Source: Pseudomonadota bacterium (GTDB lineage: Bacteria; Pseudomonadota; Alphaproteobacteria; UBA1280; JAAZVW01). From it: a stretch of 40,891 bases of DNA. Location: the NCBI GenBank assembly GCA_018623135.1, contig JAAZVW010000010.1, forward strand, positions 1 to 40,891, given 5' to 3'. Of this stretch, positions 16,651 through 27,166 are shown piece by piece; the first letter of the stretch is position 1, and each line of letters begins with the position of its first letter. Under the pieces are notes generated by a model that was not told where the DNA came from, searched no databases, and saw only the letters and a list, made by a program, of their open reading frames with translations. The translations under genes were made by a program, and so were the position numbers.

Positions 16651-19002
16651 TTAACTACGAAGCTCTGCCTCATAGCGTTTAGACATATCAGCAACTACTT
16701 TATCTGAAACTTTATTAATTTCATCATCCGTAAGCGTGCGATCCATCGCCTGAAGTGTTAGGCTCATTGCAACAGATTTAAAGCCTGCTGGCACGCCCTC
16801 TCCTTGATAAACATCAAACAAAGAAGCTTCTTTTACAAGCTCTTTATCTGCACCACGAAGGGTTTGTAATAGTTTTTCAGCTGGCACATCTTCTGCCACC
16901 AAAAAGGCAAAATCACGATTTACAGCCTGATACTGAGAAAGCTCAAATTTCTTTGGTTTCACTTTAATGGCGCTCATGGCATCTAAGTCTGCTTCAAAAA
17001 TATACACACGACCTTTTAAACCAAAAGATTTTGCCACAGCCGGATGCAACTCACCAAAATACACAAAACGCTTAGGACCTAAACCAATAGAACCCGAACG
17101 CCCTGGATGGAACCATTCTGGCGCTTTATCATCCGTTTGCAATTTCGTCGCATCGTGACCAAAGCTTTCGAGCAAGGCAATCGCATCGGCTTTAAGTGCA
17201 AATAGATCTTCTTTAACAGAGCCTGCTTGCCAATGTTTAAACCCACCAAAACGCACTCCCGCTGCTTTTAAAGTTTGTCCTTTATCTGTGTAAATATGAC
17301 CAACTTCTGCTAAACGAATATGGCTTTCTGAGCGGGCTACATTTTTCTTAACCGCCATAAGCAAACCTGGCAATAAGCTTGGGCGCATATCTGACATTTC
17401 TGACGTAATTGGGTTTGTAATGCGCAAAGAATCTTGCCCGCCACCAAAGGATTGAGCATGCTTTTGCGGAATAAAGCTATAGTTAATCGCCTCTAAGTAA
17501 CCTGCAGATGCAAGCGCACGGCGCGCACCACGATCCGCATGGAAATAATCTGCATCATCCAACGCATTTACTGGTATCATTTCTGGCAAAATTGCAGGGA
17601 TCGCATCATAACCTTTAAGGCGCAAAATTTCTTCAACAACGTCTTGGCTACCACCATCAAAAATATGGTAATGCGTTGGCACAGTTAAGCCTAAAACATC
17701 GCCTTTATCCTCAACTTTAAAGCCAAGTTTTGTTAGGGAGTCAACCACCTCTTGCTTTGGCATATCCACACCACCGAAAGACTTAAGGAATGAAAGCTCA
17801 AAATCCAACTGCAATATTTCTGTTGCTGATGCTTGCTTTTCTTGCACAGAAACAACCTCTGCGCCGCAAATTTCTTGAGCAAGATCAATCGCTTTTTTAA
17901 GCGCAATACGCGGAAGCTTCGCATCTACACCACGTTCAAAACGATAGCGAGAATCTGTAATAGCCTGTAGGCGTTGCCCCGATTTTGCAATACGTACTTT
18001 ATTAAACGTTGCCGCTTCCAATAAAGCTGTTGTTGTGGTTTCATCCGCAGAAGTTGAGACACCGCCCACAATACCTGCAAGACCTACTGTGCCAGTATCA
18101 TCTGCAATCACCATATCTTCTGAACTTAGCGTATAAGTTTCGTCATTAAGACCTTCTAGCTTTTCGCCTGCTGTTGCAGAAGTTACTTTAAGAGCGCCAG
18201 ATACTTTAGATGCATCATAGGAATGCATCGGTTGACCAAGATCCATCATCACATAATTTGTAATGTCAGCAAGCGGATTAATACTACGCAAGCCTATCGC
18301 CTCTAATTGAGATTTCATCCATTCTGGCGTTTGCTTGTTTTCAATGTTTTTAAGTGATGCGATTGCAAGGTAAGAACAACCCTCATGTGCAATATCAAAA
18401 TCAGCAGTTTCTGATGTAATTTCAGATGTATCTGTAATAAGCTCACCCAAACCAGCAGCAGCAAGGTCGCGTGCAATACCATAAACAGAAAGAGCATCAC
18501 CACGGTTTGGTGTTACTTCAATTTCAATAACAGTTTCAGAATCTATTTCAATCGCATCTTTAAGGTCTGTACCCAAAGGCGCATCTGTTTCTAGTTCCCA
18601 AATACCCTCATGTTCTGTACCTAAGCCAAGCTCACGCACAGAGCAGATCATACCATTTGATGTTTCACCACGTAATTTAGATTTTTTGATTTTAAAATCA
18701 CCAGGAAGAACAGCGCCCACTTTAGCAACCGCAACCTTTAAATTATCACGGGCATTAGGCGCACCACAGACAATTTGCACAGGCTCTGACTCACCCACAT
18801 CTACAGAACAAACACCAAGTTTGTCCGCTTCTGGATGTTGTGTTCTTGTTATAATATGGCCAACAACAACACCTGAAAAGTCAGGCCCTGTTTCTTCTAT
18901 AGCCGCAACTTCTAAACCAATACGGTTAAGCATTTCTGCAACTTCTGTGGCTGTTGCTTCTGTCTTAAGATGCTTTTTAAGCCATGTCATTGTAAATTTC
19001 AT
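16651..19002 (-). CDS. pheT: Phenylalanine--tRNA ligase beta subunit
   Basis: 783 aa, MKFTMTWLKKHLKTEATATEVAEMLNRIGLEV... full-length PheT. Confidence 0.98.
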   Translation of the reverse strand: MKFTMTWLKKHLKTEATATEVAEMLNRIGLEVAAIEETGPDFSGVVVGHIITRTQHPEADKLGVCSVDVGESEPVQIVCGAPNARDNLKVAVAKVGAVLPGDFKIKKSKLRGETSNGMICSVRELGLGTEHEGIWELETDAPLGTDLKDAIEIDSETVIEIEVTPNRGDALSVYGIARDLAAAGLGELITDTSEITSETADFDIAHEGCSYLAIASLKNIENKQTPEWMKSQLEAIGLRSINPLADITNYVMMDLGQPMHSYDASKVSGALKVTSATAGEKLEGLNDETYTLSSEDMVIADDTGTVGLAGIVGGVSTSADETTTTALLEAATFNKVRIAKSGQRLQAITDSRYRFERGVDAKLPRIALKKAIDLAQEICGAEVVSVQEKQASATEILQLDFELSFLKSFGGVDMPKQEVVDSLTKLGFKVEDKGDVLGLTVPTHYHIFDGGSQDVVEEILRLKGYDAIPAILPEMIPVNALDDADYFHADRGARRALASAGYLEAINYSFIPQKHAQSFGGGQDSLRITNPITSEMSDMRPSLLPGLLMAVKKNVARSESHIRLAEVGHIYTDKGQTLKAAGVRFGGFKHWQAGSVKEDLFALKADAIALLESFGHDATKLQTDDKAPEWFHPGRSGSIGLGPKRFVYFGELHPAVAKSFGLKGRVYIFEADLDAMSAIKVKPKKFELSQYQAVNRDFAFLVAEDVPAEKLLQTLRGADKELVKEASLFDVYQGEGVPAGFKSVAMSLTLQAMDRTLTDDEINKVSDKVVADMSKRYEAELRS

Positions 19003-19017
19003 TTAAAGCAACCTTTC

Positions 19018-20094
19018 TTAACGACGAATTTTAACAGCTGATTGACCAAAGTGCTTCAAGAAGCTCTGATGGCTTTCAAAGAAAAAGCGTAAATCATTAA
19101 TGCCATATTTAAGCATTGCCAAACGCTCAATACCTGCACCAAAAGCAAAGCCTTGCACCTCATCTGGGTTTTGGCCACCAGCTTTAAGCACATTAGGATG
19201 CACCATGCCCGCACCTAAAACTTCAATCCAGCCCGTGTCTTTACACACACGGCAACCTTTGCCTGAACAGAAAATGCACTCAATATCCACTTCTGTTGAA
19301 GGCTCCGTAAACGGGAAGTATGATGGGCGATAGCGCATGTTAAGATGACGTTCAAAATAGCTATCCATAAACTGCTGCAACACACCTTTTAAATGTGCAA
19401 AGGTAATTTTACCTTTTACATCTAACGCCAAGCCCTCAACCTGATGGAATTGTGGCGTATGCGTTAAGTCAGAATCACAACGATACACGCGACCTGCGCC
19501 CATAACACGCAATGGCGCTTTATGTTTTTCCATCGTACGAATTTGAACGGCAGATGTTTGCGTACGCAATACGCGCTTTGTGCCATCTTCTGCATCTGGC
19601 AGATAAAAGGTATCATGGTCTTGGCGTGCTGGATGCTCTTCCGGAATGTTTAGCGCTGTAAAGTTATAATAGTCCGATTCAATTTCAGGACCTTTTGCCG
19701 CTGAAAAGCCCATACGTGCTAAAATTATTTCAATCTCTTCTGTTACATAAGAAAGAGGGTGTAGCTTTCCAACTTCTTTAGGCGCTGCAGGTAAAGTTAC
19801 ATCAATTTTTTCACTTAATAATTTTTGATTTAAAATTTCTGTTTCTAATGCTTGTTTTTTGCTTTCAATAGCTTGAGCAACTTCTGTTTTAACGGCATTT
19901 ACTTCTGCGCCAAAAGTTTTACGTGCTTCAGGTTCCATATCTTTTAAGCCTTGCATAAGGGCTGTGATTTTACCTTTTTTACCAAGCATAGATACACGCA
20001 GTTCTTCTATTTCTGCAACTGTAGAAATCTGCGTAATCGCATCTAATGATTCTGTTTTTAATTGATGTAAATCTGTCATTTTAAAGCTCTTCAA
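19018..20094 (-). CDS. pheS: Phenylalanine--tRNA ligase alpha subunit
   Basis: HPLSYVTEEIEIILARMGFSAAKGPEIESDYYNFTALNIPEEHPARQDHDTFYL; class II aaRS motifs. Confidence 0.98.
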   Translation of the reverse strand: MKSFKMTDLHQLKTESLDAITQISTVAEIEELRVSMLGKKGKITALMQGLKDMEPEARKTFGAEVNAVKTEVAQAIESKKQALETEILNQKLLSEKIDVTLPAAPKEVGKLHPLSYVTEEIEIILARMGFSAAKGPEIESDYYNFTALNIPEEHPARQDHDTFYLPDAEDGTKRVLRTQTSAVQIRTMEKHKAPLRVMGAGRVYRCDSDLTHTPQFHQVEGLALDVKGKITFAHLKGVLQQFMDSYFERHLNMRYRPSYFPFTEPSTEVDIECIFCSGKGCRVCKDTGWIEVLGAGMVHPNVLKAGGQNPDEVQGFAFGAGIERLAMLKYGINDLRFFFESHQSFLKHFGQSAVKIRR

Positions 20095-20310
20095 AATTAA
20101 ATATCTGTGATTTGGCTTATAACTTAACAGAAATCTGCCTTTTTTTAAAGGTTTTCGCCAAAAAAAAGCATTTATTAATATCCGCTAAAATGCCTGTTTT
20201 TTTTGCATCTTTTTAAGGCACAAGCATAGATTTAAACCCAAAAACGAGCTAAAATACTTAACACAACACACAAGAACATTAAATTTAAGCAAACCGAAGG
20301 GTCTTTTTCC

Positions 20311-21159
20311 ATGTCTCAAGCTCTTGAACAACCATATTTAGATTTACTACGCTCACTTAAAGAAACAGGCGCCGCAAAAGATGACCGAACAGGCACAGGA
20401 ACTGTTTCTCAGTTTGGGCATCAGATGCGTTTTGATCTTTCAAAAGGCTTTCCTCTTTTAACAACAAAAAAAGTGCATATGAAATCGATTGTACATGAGC
20501 TACTTTGGTTTTTAAAAGGCGATACAAACATTGCTTACCTTAAAGAAAACGGCGTTAAAATATGGGACGAATGGGCAACAGACGCAGGTGATTTAGGCCC
20601 AGTTTACGGCGCACAATGGCGTAGCTGGCAAGGTGCCAACGGCGAAACAGTTGACCAAATTACAGATGTTGTAAATGAGATTAAAAACAACCCAACATCG
20701 CGCCGCCTTATTGTTTCTGCTTGGAACCCAACTGTGCTACCAGATGTCACATATTCACCTAAAGAAAACGCAGCCATGGGCAAACAAGCTTTACCACCAT
20801 GCCATTGCTTGTTCCAATTTTATGTACAAGACGGCAAACTTTCTTGCCAACTTTACCAACGCAGTGCGGATATCTTTTTAGGTGTGCCTTTTAATATTGC
20901 ATCTTACGCTTTACTGACGCATATGATTGCACAAGTATGTGACTTAGAAGTAGGTGAATTTATTCATACATTTGGTGATGTTCATATTTACAACAACCAC
21001 CAAGAACAAGTTGAAGAACAACTTTCTCGCATTCCAGGCAAAGCTCCTACACTTAAACTCAACCCAAATGTAAAAGATTTATTTGACTTTACATACGAAG
21101 ATATTGAAGTGATAGGCTACGAAGCAGCACCTGCCATTAAAGCACCTGTAGCGGTATAA
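20311..21159 (+). CDS. thyA: Thymidylate synthase
   Basis: [32 protein letters not shown] active site. Confidence 0.98.
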   Translation: MSQALEQPYLDLLRSLKETGAAKDDRTGTGTVSQFGHQMRFDLSKGFPLLTTKKVHMKSIVHELLWFLKGDTNIAYLKENGVKIWDEWATDAGDLGPVYGAQWRSWQGANGETVDQITDVVNEIKNNPTSRRLIVSAWNPTVLPDVTYSPKENAAMGKQALPPCHCLFQFYVQDGKLSCQLYQRSADIFLGVPFNIASYALLTHMIAQVCDLEVGEFIHTFGDVHIYNNHQEQVEEQLSRIPGKAPTLKLNPNVKDLFDFTYEDIEVIGYEAAPAIKAPVAV

Positions 21160-21164
21160 ATACC

Positions 21165-21647
21165 ATGACTTTACTAAGCCTTATTGCAGCAATTGGCCAA
21201 AACAGGGAGCTCGGTCACAACAACCAGCTCCCTTGGCATTTATCTGCCGATTTAAAATATTTCCGCGAACAAACCAAAGGCAAGCCTGTTATTATGGGTC
21301 GCAAAACCTATGAATCTATTGGCAGACCTTTACCCTTGCGTGAAAATATTATTATTAGCCGCAACCCCAACTACAAAGCAGAAGGATGCCACAGCTGCAC
21401 CTCTTTAGCTGAAGCAATAAAGCTGGCTAAAAGCTTTACAGATGATGAAATTATGGTTATTGGTGGCGGACAAATTTATACAGAAGCGCTTAATGTTGCA
21501 GACAGACTTTATATAACTGAAGTAAAAAAATCTGTAGAAGCGGATGCCTTTTTCCCTGAATTTGATACAAGCATATGGCAGGAAAAAAGTCGCACACCAC
21601 AACAAGAAGCTGAAACAGAATTTGATTTTGTTATATACGAAAAATAA
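21165..21647 (+). CDS. folA: Dihydrofolate reductase
   Basis: IAAIGQNRELGHNNQLPWHLSADLKYFREQTKGKPVIMGRKTYESIG. Confidence 0.97.
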   Translation: MTLLSLIAAIGQNRELGHNNQLPWHLSADLKYFREQTKGKPVIMGRKTYESIGRPLPLRENIIISRNPNYKAEGCHSCTSLAEAIKLAKSFTDDEIMVIGGGQIYTEALNVADRLYITEVKKSVEADAFFPEFDTSIWQEKSRTPQQEAETEFDFVIYEK

Positions 21648-21671
21648 AAGCACCCAAAAGGGTGCTTTTTT
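21646..21671 (+). terminator. Intrinsic terminator after folA
   Basis: AAAAGCACCC AAAA GGGTGCTTTTTT. Confidence 0.8.
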
Positions 21672-21761
21672 ACCCCTCAAGTCTTGTAAAAATACCCAAA
21701 AAGCCTAAATTAACAAGCATAAACACATCCCTTACCTTTCCCAAAAAATAGGAGGCGTCTT

Positions 21762-22118
21762 ATGACACGTCAAAACTTTGCGGCTGCAATTATTGCAGCA
21801 AGCAAAAAACTCAACAACTCATCCAACAAAGAAGTGCCCGTTTGCAGCATTCGCTTTGAGGATGAAACAAACCATGTGGTTGGCATTATCCCCATCAAAG
21901 AAAAGTTTAGCCTTGTTTTTATTAAAGGCAACCGCCCCTTTTATGTAGAACTGCCAAACCCGATAGGTGAAGAGACACTCCTCTTTATCCTCGATAAAAA
22001 ACTGAGTATTCCAAAAACAATTACTTTTGAAGAACCTTTCTTCGAAGTGATCTCAAAAGAGCATTCCACATTTGCCAATGGGCAGATTGAAGTGCCTTTC
22101 AAGAATATTCACCCCTAA
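21762..22118 (+). CDS. Hypothetical protein
   Basis: 118 aa, AGGAGG-type RBS upstream. Confidence 0.65.
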   Translation: MTRQNFAAAIIAASKKLNNSSNKEVPVCSIRFEDETNHVVGIIPIKEKFSLVFIKGNRPFYVELPNPIGEETLLFILDKKLSIPKTITFEEPFFEVISKEHSTFANGQIEVPFKNIHP

Positions 22119-22147
22119 TCACACACAGACATAACAACGGAGACTGT

Positions 22148-22507
22148 ATGTCAAACGTAACCATAAAAGGTTTTGTTAAACAGAATATAAACGAGCTAAT
22201 CAACAACCCTGAAGCTCAGGGGGAGACAAACACGGCCTATATTCGATACCGAGAGCCTCATGGTTCCGATGTCAATTTAGGCATGTTCGTTAAAAAAGGT
22301 GTACTGCACATTATTCGCCTACAAGGCGGCTGTGCTCAGCACTTTAAAGAAGACGCCTCTACGGAAACGAAGAAGATTATTGGCAAGTTCTGCCGATTAT
22401 ATCCAATCGACGAGATGGCGTCACTGGAACAACACCAAAGACAACCCGCAAAAGATTGCCAAAGCTTTGGCAACGGGCTGTTCACCATCCGTCCACCTAA
22501 ACGATAA
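22148..22507 (+). CDS. Hypothetical protein
   Basis: 119 aa, follows 21762 gene, strong terminator downstream. Confidence 0.65.
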   Translation: MSNVTIKGFVKQNINELINNPEAQGETNTAYIRYREPHGSDVNLGMFVKKGVLHIIRLQGGCAQHFKEDASTETKKIIGKFCRLYPIDEMASLEQHQRQPAKDCQSFGNGLFTIRPPKR

Positions 22508-22510
22508 ATA

Positions 22511-22541
22511 AAAACACCCCGCCATAGTGGCGGGGTGTTTT
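22511..22541. terminator. Strong intrinsic terminator (usable on both strands)
   Basis: AAAACACCCCGCCA TAG TGGCGGGGTGTTTT. Confidence 0.85.
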
Positions 22542-22580
22542 AGCTTGTGACGTATAAAATTAAAACAGTATGTAACTAAA

Positions 22581-22940
22581 TTACTTAGCTAGAGCTGCTT
22601 TAGAAGCTTCTACCATTGTAGCAAAAGCTGCTGGTTCGTTTACAGCAAGGTGCGCAAGCACTTTACGGTCAACTTCGATACCAGCTTTAGAAAGGCCATT
22701 CATGAATACAGAGTAGCTCATTTCGTGCTGACGTGCAGCAGCGTTAATACGAGCGATCCATAGACGACGGAATTCACGTTTTTTGTTACGACGGTCGCGG
22801 TATGCATATTGCAGACCTTTTTCAACCGCTTGAACAGCTACGCGGAAGCAAGTACTACGACGGCCACGGTAACCCTTAGCCGCTTTAATTACTTTTTTAT
22901 GACGCTTGCGCGCTGGTACTACTGAATTTACGCGAGACAT
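22581..22940 (-). CDS. rplT: 50S ribosomal protein L20
   Basis: [35 protein letters not shown]. Confidence 0.98.
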   Translation of the reverse strand: MSRVNSVVPARKRHKKVIKAAKGYRGRRSTCFRVAVQAVEKGLQYAYRDRRNKKREFRRLWIARINAAARQHEMSYSVFMNGLSKAGIEVDRKVLAHLAVNEPAAFATMVEASKAALAK

Positions 22941-22960
22941 TTACATATCCTCCAATCAAA

Positions 22961-23155
22961 TTAAGCGTATGGAAGCATGCGACGTACAGCTTTTGTATCC
23001 GCATCTGAAACCATAGTTGTTTTTGCCAAACCATAAGCGTTTGAACCCATTTTAGAAAGTTCGTGGCTATGGTACGCTTTGTTACGCTTGAATTTGCCTG
23101 AAGCTGTTTTCTTGAAACGCTTAGCAGCAGAACGTTTTGTCTTCATTTTAGGCAT
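22961..23155 (-). CDS. rpmI: 50S ribosomal protein L35
   Basis: MPKMKTKRSAAKRFKKTASGKFKRNKAYHSH. Confidence 0.97.
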   Translation of the reverse strand: MPKMKTKRSAAKRFKKTASGKFKRNKAYHSHELSKMGSNAYGLAKTTMVSDADTKAVRRMLPYA

Positions 23156-23336
23156 AACCTAATACTCCTTAAGACTATTTTACACACAAGTCGGTGTCCA
23201 ATAAGGTGGGTGTGAACCACTTAAAACCTTGAGTATGGAACTTCTCAAACCGCTTATGCTCCGATGACAGGTTATAATATACTTTTAATGCAAATGCAAG
23301 GGGTTATTAAAAATTGCATACAATAAGAATAGCTAT

Positions 23337-23368
23337 AAAAAAACCTCCGCACTAGCGAAGGCCTTTTA
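23337..23368 (-). terminator. Intrinsic terminator after accD
   Basis: AAAAAACCTCCGC ACTA GCGAAGGCCTTTT. Confidence 0.65.
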
Positions 23369-23369
23369 T

Positions 23370-24224
23370 TTATGATCGATTCATAAGATTTTTTAAAATA
23401 CGACCCAGTTCTTGTCGTTGGTTTTTACGCTCTAAAATTAAATCCAACATACCATGTTCAAGCAAATACTCTGCTGTTTGGAAACCTTCTGGTAAGGTCT
23501 CACGAATAGTTTGCTCAATCACACGAGGGCCAGCAAAACCAATAAGCGCGCCCGGTTCAGAAACCAACACATCACCCAACATGGCAAAAGATGCTGTTAC
23601 ACCACCTGTCGTTGGATCTGTTAATAATACAATATAAGGTAAGGCTTTTTCTTTTAACTCTTGCAATGCAGCTGTTGTACGTGCCATTTGCATGAGAGAT
23701 AAAATACCCTCTTGCATGCGTGCGCCACCAGATTGCGAAATAAGTAAATAAGGTAAGTTATGCTCTGCTGCATATTCTGCACCTGTAACAATAGCTTCAC
23801 CAACGTAAGTCCCCATAGAGCCACCCATGAAGCTAAAATCCATCGCCATAACAACTGTTTCTACGCCATCAATTTCACCTTTAACCAATTTAAAGGCATC
23901 TTCCTGGTCTTGTTTCTTTTTACGGGTTGCTTTTAAGCGATCAATATACTTTTTAGAATCTTTAAATTTTAACGGATCTTCAGCAGGAGCTTTTACAGCA
24001 ATATTTGTAAGCGTATCGGCATTATCAAACAAAACAGCAAAACGCTCCGCAATACCTAAACGCAGATGGTGGTTACAATTGTCACAAACTTGGTGACTTT
24101 CTATTAAATCACGATGAAAAAGCATCTGCCCACAACTTGGGCATTTCTGCCAAACTGAATCTGGCACTTCATGCTTTTGCTTGGTACTAATTTTAGGGCG
24201 TACTAATTTAAGCCAACTCATCAT
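23370..24224 (-). CDS. accD: Acetyl-CoA carboxylase carboxyltransferase subunit beta
   Basis: Zn finger WQKCPSCGQMLFHRDLIESHQVCDNCNHH; SGGARMQEGILSLMQMART. Confidence 0.98.
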   Translation of the reverse strand: MMSWLKLVRPKISTKQKHEVPDSVWQKCPSCGQMLFHRDLIESHQVCDNCNHHLRLGIAERFAVLFDNADTLTNIAVKAPAEDPLKFKDSKKYIDRLKATRKKKQDQEDAFKLVKGEIDGVETVVMAMDFSFMGGSMGTYVGEAIVTGAEYAAEHNLPYLLISQSGGARMQEGILSLMQMARTTAALQELKEKALPYIVLLTDPTTGGVTASFAMLGDVLVSEPGALIGFAGPRVIEQTIRETLPEGFQTAEYLLEHGMLDLILERKNQRQELGRILKNLMNRS

Positions 24225-24373
24225 ATAATCTCCTTAAAATCAGCTCAGACTATGCCATAAAAGCAAACAAGAGGCAATATATAAGGCTTAAAGAGTTGAC
24301 TTTTATCAACAAAAACGACAAGATAAGCCAACTCAAAAATTCATAAATCATTTTAATGTAAGGATAAAAAATA

Positions 24374-24901
24374 ATGAGCTTTGCAAAAGTTCCCACAGGT
24401 AAAAACGCCCCAGAAGATATCTACGCTATTATTGAAAACCCTATGCGTGGTGATCTTGTTAAATATGAAGTAGACAAAGATATGGATGCTCTTGTTGTAG
24501 ACCGTTTTACACCAACACCAATGGTCTTCCCTGCACACTATGGCTACATTAACAATACACTTGGCGGCGACGGTGACCCTGTTGATGTTTTTGTATGGGC
24601 TGATGTACCAGTTGTACCTGGCTCTGTTATCCGCGCACGTCCTGTTGCTGTTCTTATGACAGAAGATGAATCTGGCGAAGATGCTAAAATTCTTTGCATG
24701 CCGCATGAAAAGGTAGACCGTCGCTTTAAAGACATTAAAGATGTTGACGATGTTGACCAACTTCTTAAAGACCAACTTGTACACTTCTACGAAAACTACA
24801 AAGGTCTTGAAGAAGGTAAATGGGTAAAAGTAACAGGCTGGAAAGACGCCGCTACTGCTAAGAAAATTATTGAAGAAGGCATTGCTGCATATAAAGGCTA
24901 A
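24374..24901 (+). CDS. ppa: Inorganic pyrophosphatase
   Basis: DRFTPTPMVFPAHYGYINNTLGGDGDPVDVFVWAD. Confidence 0.98.
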   Translation: MSFAKVPTGKNAPEDIYAIIENPMRGDLVKYEVDKDMDALVVDRFTPTPMVFPAHYGYINNTLGGDGDPVDVFVWADVPVVPGSVIRARPVAVLMTEDESGEDAKILCMPHEKVDRRFKDIKDVDDVDQLLKDQLVHFYENYKGLEEGKWVKVTGWKDAATAKKIIEEGIAAYKG

Positions 24902-24926
24902 GCCAAAGGTTTAATAATACAAAAGC

Positions 24927-24958
24927 AAAAACCCCAGACAATCTGTCTGGGGTTTTTT
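24927..24958 (+). terminator. Intrinsic terminator after ppa
   Basis: AAAAACCCCAGACA AT CTGTCTGGGGTTTTTT. Confidence 0.85.
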
Positions 24959-24976
24959 ATGCTCCTCGTTAAAAGA

Positions 24977-27166
24977 CTAAAGCTCACTCACCCGTGGTGA
25001 AACACGCACATAACCCACATAGCCATGAATGGCATTTAAGGGCTCGCGCGCATCATCATAACGGTACAAATTACCGTTTTGACCAATGGCATAAACTTCC
25101 ATAGATACAACACAGCCTTGGGCGCCAACGCCTAAGTCTGTATCATACTTCCATACGTACTTTTTCTCCTCTGTAGGTGTACGCAAAATAAACAGAAAGC
25201 TTGGCGATGTAACACCGTCACTAATCTGCACCCGATTTGGATTTGGATCAGGGCGCCAGCAGAAGCTACCGCCACGGTTTACGCCATAATTTAACCAGTA
25301 GCGGTTCCAATAATCACGCGATTGATTGCGTTCATTATCTTCCCACCACCAGCCAAACAGACCCAAACCATCTCGGCCGTAGTGCGTGCTAGACGTACCA
25401 GGTTCTTCCATTAACATATTCATCACCACATCAAACTCAGGGTTTTCGCGGGGGGACAATGTATCTGGCGAACCAATGATCAAATCCAAAATGCGGTTAT
25501 ACGGAACAACCACACCATTAGACCGACCATTAATGTTATCCACAATAGGATTACTATCATTATCTGGAATCACAATTGATTGAGACAAAAAGTTCAAAAT
25601 ACAATTGCGCGGATTATCCAGACTCAGGTAAGCCGTCCCAAAATCGTGGTTCACATTTGTGTAGCTACTTGCCGAAGCACTCACATTACCTTCTGGTATG
25701 CTTTGCAACAGCGGACGCAAATCATTAAGCATTTTATCATTGCGCAACGCGCAATAACTTCCATCGCCTGCCAAAGATGCCGAAACCAACGGCGCAACAG
25801 ATAAAATTTTAACTTTATCTGCATACTTAGCAGGGATATCTTGCTCTAAGCGGGCAGCAAAATCAGCCCCCCAACCATAAGCAACAATACTAATAGAACT
25901 TGCGCCACCACCAATGGCAGCCTCAATACGTTGCAAATAACGGTCTGCATATTCTGCATAAACTGCATCCATCAACATCGGCATTTCAGTCGCAATAAGA
26001 GTCAATCCATCCTGCGGATAACCCTTACGCGCAGTAAACCACGCGCGACCAAACTGCAAAACATTTTCTGGTGCAATTTGCAAACGCATATTCGACCAAT
26101 CGGCCTGTTCAAGCTCAGTATACCAATACTGGTAACTTACTTTACCACCAACAGCATTGCTAATATTACGCAATGTTGTTTCTAAACCCTCACGCCCTAT
26201 TTCTTCTTGCAAATAACGCAAGTCATGCATACCCAAATGGGCATTCACATTAGGGCCAGGCAAAAAGGCAATAACGTTAGATTTACCTGTATTGCCACCA
26301 AAGGTCAGCTTAAAATCAAACTGACTAGGCGGGGCTTCTGACTGAACAAACTGATCCAGCACACAATTATCTGCATCCGCATTACAATAGCCATCCATAT
26401 AAAGACGGTGCAAACGGTTGCGGTAACTGTGTCGTACAATCATTTTGGTGCGGTAATCAGTAACACGCCAAAGCATGTCATCAATTAACTTCACCAAATC
26501 CTGAAAGTACTGCCGATCTCGGTCTTCCGACTCTAAACTAACGGGTGAACCCAAATATTCCTTATTGCCATTAAGCTCACGAATACGGTGATAAAGCACC
26601 CACTCTGCAAGCTCAACGTAATAATCACCCTCTTCATCATTAAGCACGCCCCTTGCAGTATCACACTCAATACGTAAAACAATTGCTTGTTCTACGTAAT
26701 CAGGGTAGATATCACCATCTACGTTTTTACCATCGTACAGAGCTTGCTCCATATTTTGGTAAAACGACGGAAGAGTATTATTTGCCGCAACTTGATTAAT
26801 CAGCCATTGATCAGACTGATTACACTGATTCAAATCCTGACGAAAATACGTCAGGTCATAAACCGGATTTGGTTCTGGCTCAGGTTCTGGCGTCGGATTA
26901 GGATCAGGCTCAGGTTCTGGGGCTGGCTCATTAGGCGTCGGATCCAATCCATCACCACCAGGATCCGGCGTCGGATCAGGATCTGGTGTAGGTTCGGGGT
27001 CTGGATTTGGTGTGGGTTCTGGGGCTGGCTCAGAATCAGGGTTTGATACCTGTGAACGATCATCGTTTGAATGAATATCTCCATTCTCAGATGAATCTCC
27101 AGCGCAACCAACCAAAAAAGAACCAGCCAACATAAATGCCAGCAGTGTTTTAAAGTGCATACGCAC
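24977..27166 (-). CDS. Large lipoprotein with Pro/Glu/Asp-rich linker and DUF3530-like (alpha/beta-hydrolase-like) region
   Basis: Lipobox LVGC|AG; PEPTPNPDPEPTPDPDPTPDPGG... linker; ISIVAYGWGADFAARL. Confidence 0.7.
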   Translation of the reverse strand: MRMHFKTLLAFMLAGSFLVGCAGDSSENGDIHSNDDRSQVSNPDSEPAPEPTPNPDPEPTPDPDPTPDPGGDGLDPTPNEPAPEPEPDPNPTPEPEPEPNPVYDLTYFRQDLNQCNQSDQWLINQVAANNTLPSFYQNMEQALYDGKNVDGDIYPDYVEQAIVLRIECDTARGVLNDEEGDYYVELAEWVLYHRIRELNGNKEYLGSPVSLESEDRDRQYFQDLVKLIDDMLWRVTDYRTKMIVRHSYRNRLHRLYMDGYCNADADNCVLDQFVQSEAPPSQFDFKLTFGGNTGKSNVIAFLPGPNVNAHLGMHDLRYLQEEIGREGLETTLRNISNAVGGKVSYQYWYTELEQADWSNMRLQIAPENVLQFGRAWFTARKGYPQDGLTLIATEMPMLMDAVYAEYADRYLQRIEAAIGGGASSISIVAYGWGADFAARLEQDIPAKYADKVKILSVAPLVSASLAGDGSYCALRNDKMLNDLRPLLQSIPEGNVSASASSYTNVNHDFGTAYLSLDNPRNCILNFLSQSIVIPDNDSNPIVDNINGRSNGVVVPYNRILDLIIGSPDTLSPRENPEFDVVMNMLMEEPGTSSTHYGRDGLGLFGWWWEDNERNQSRDYWNRYWLNYGVNRGGSFCWRPDPNPNRVQISDGVTSPSFLFILRTPTEEKKYVWKYDTDLGVGAQGCVVSMEVYAIGQNGNLYRYDDAREPLNAIHGYVGYVRVSPRVSEL

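Noticed and set aside
24353-24784. 143-aa ORF antisense to ppa
   Set aside because: Fully overlaps a conserved housekeeping gene and shows no domain pattern.
26687-27046. 119-aa + strand ORF rich in R/I/W
   Set aside because: Antisense read of the Pro/Glu/Asp-repeat stalk; repetitive composition is a by-product of the repeats.
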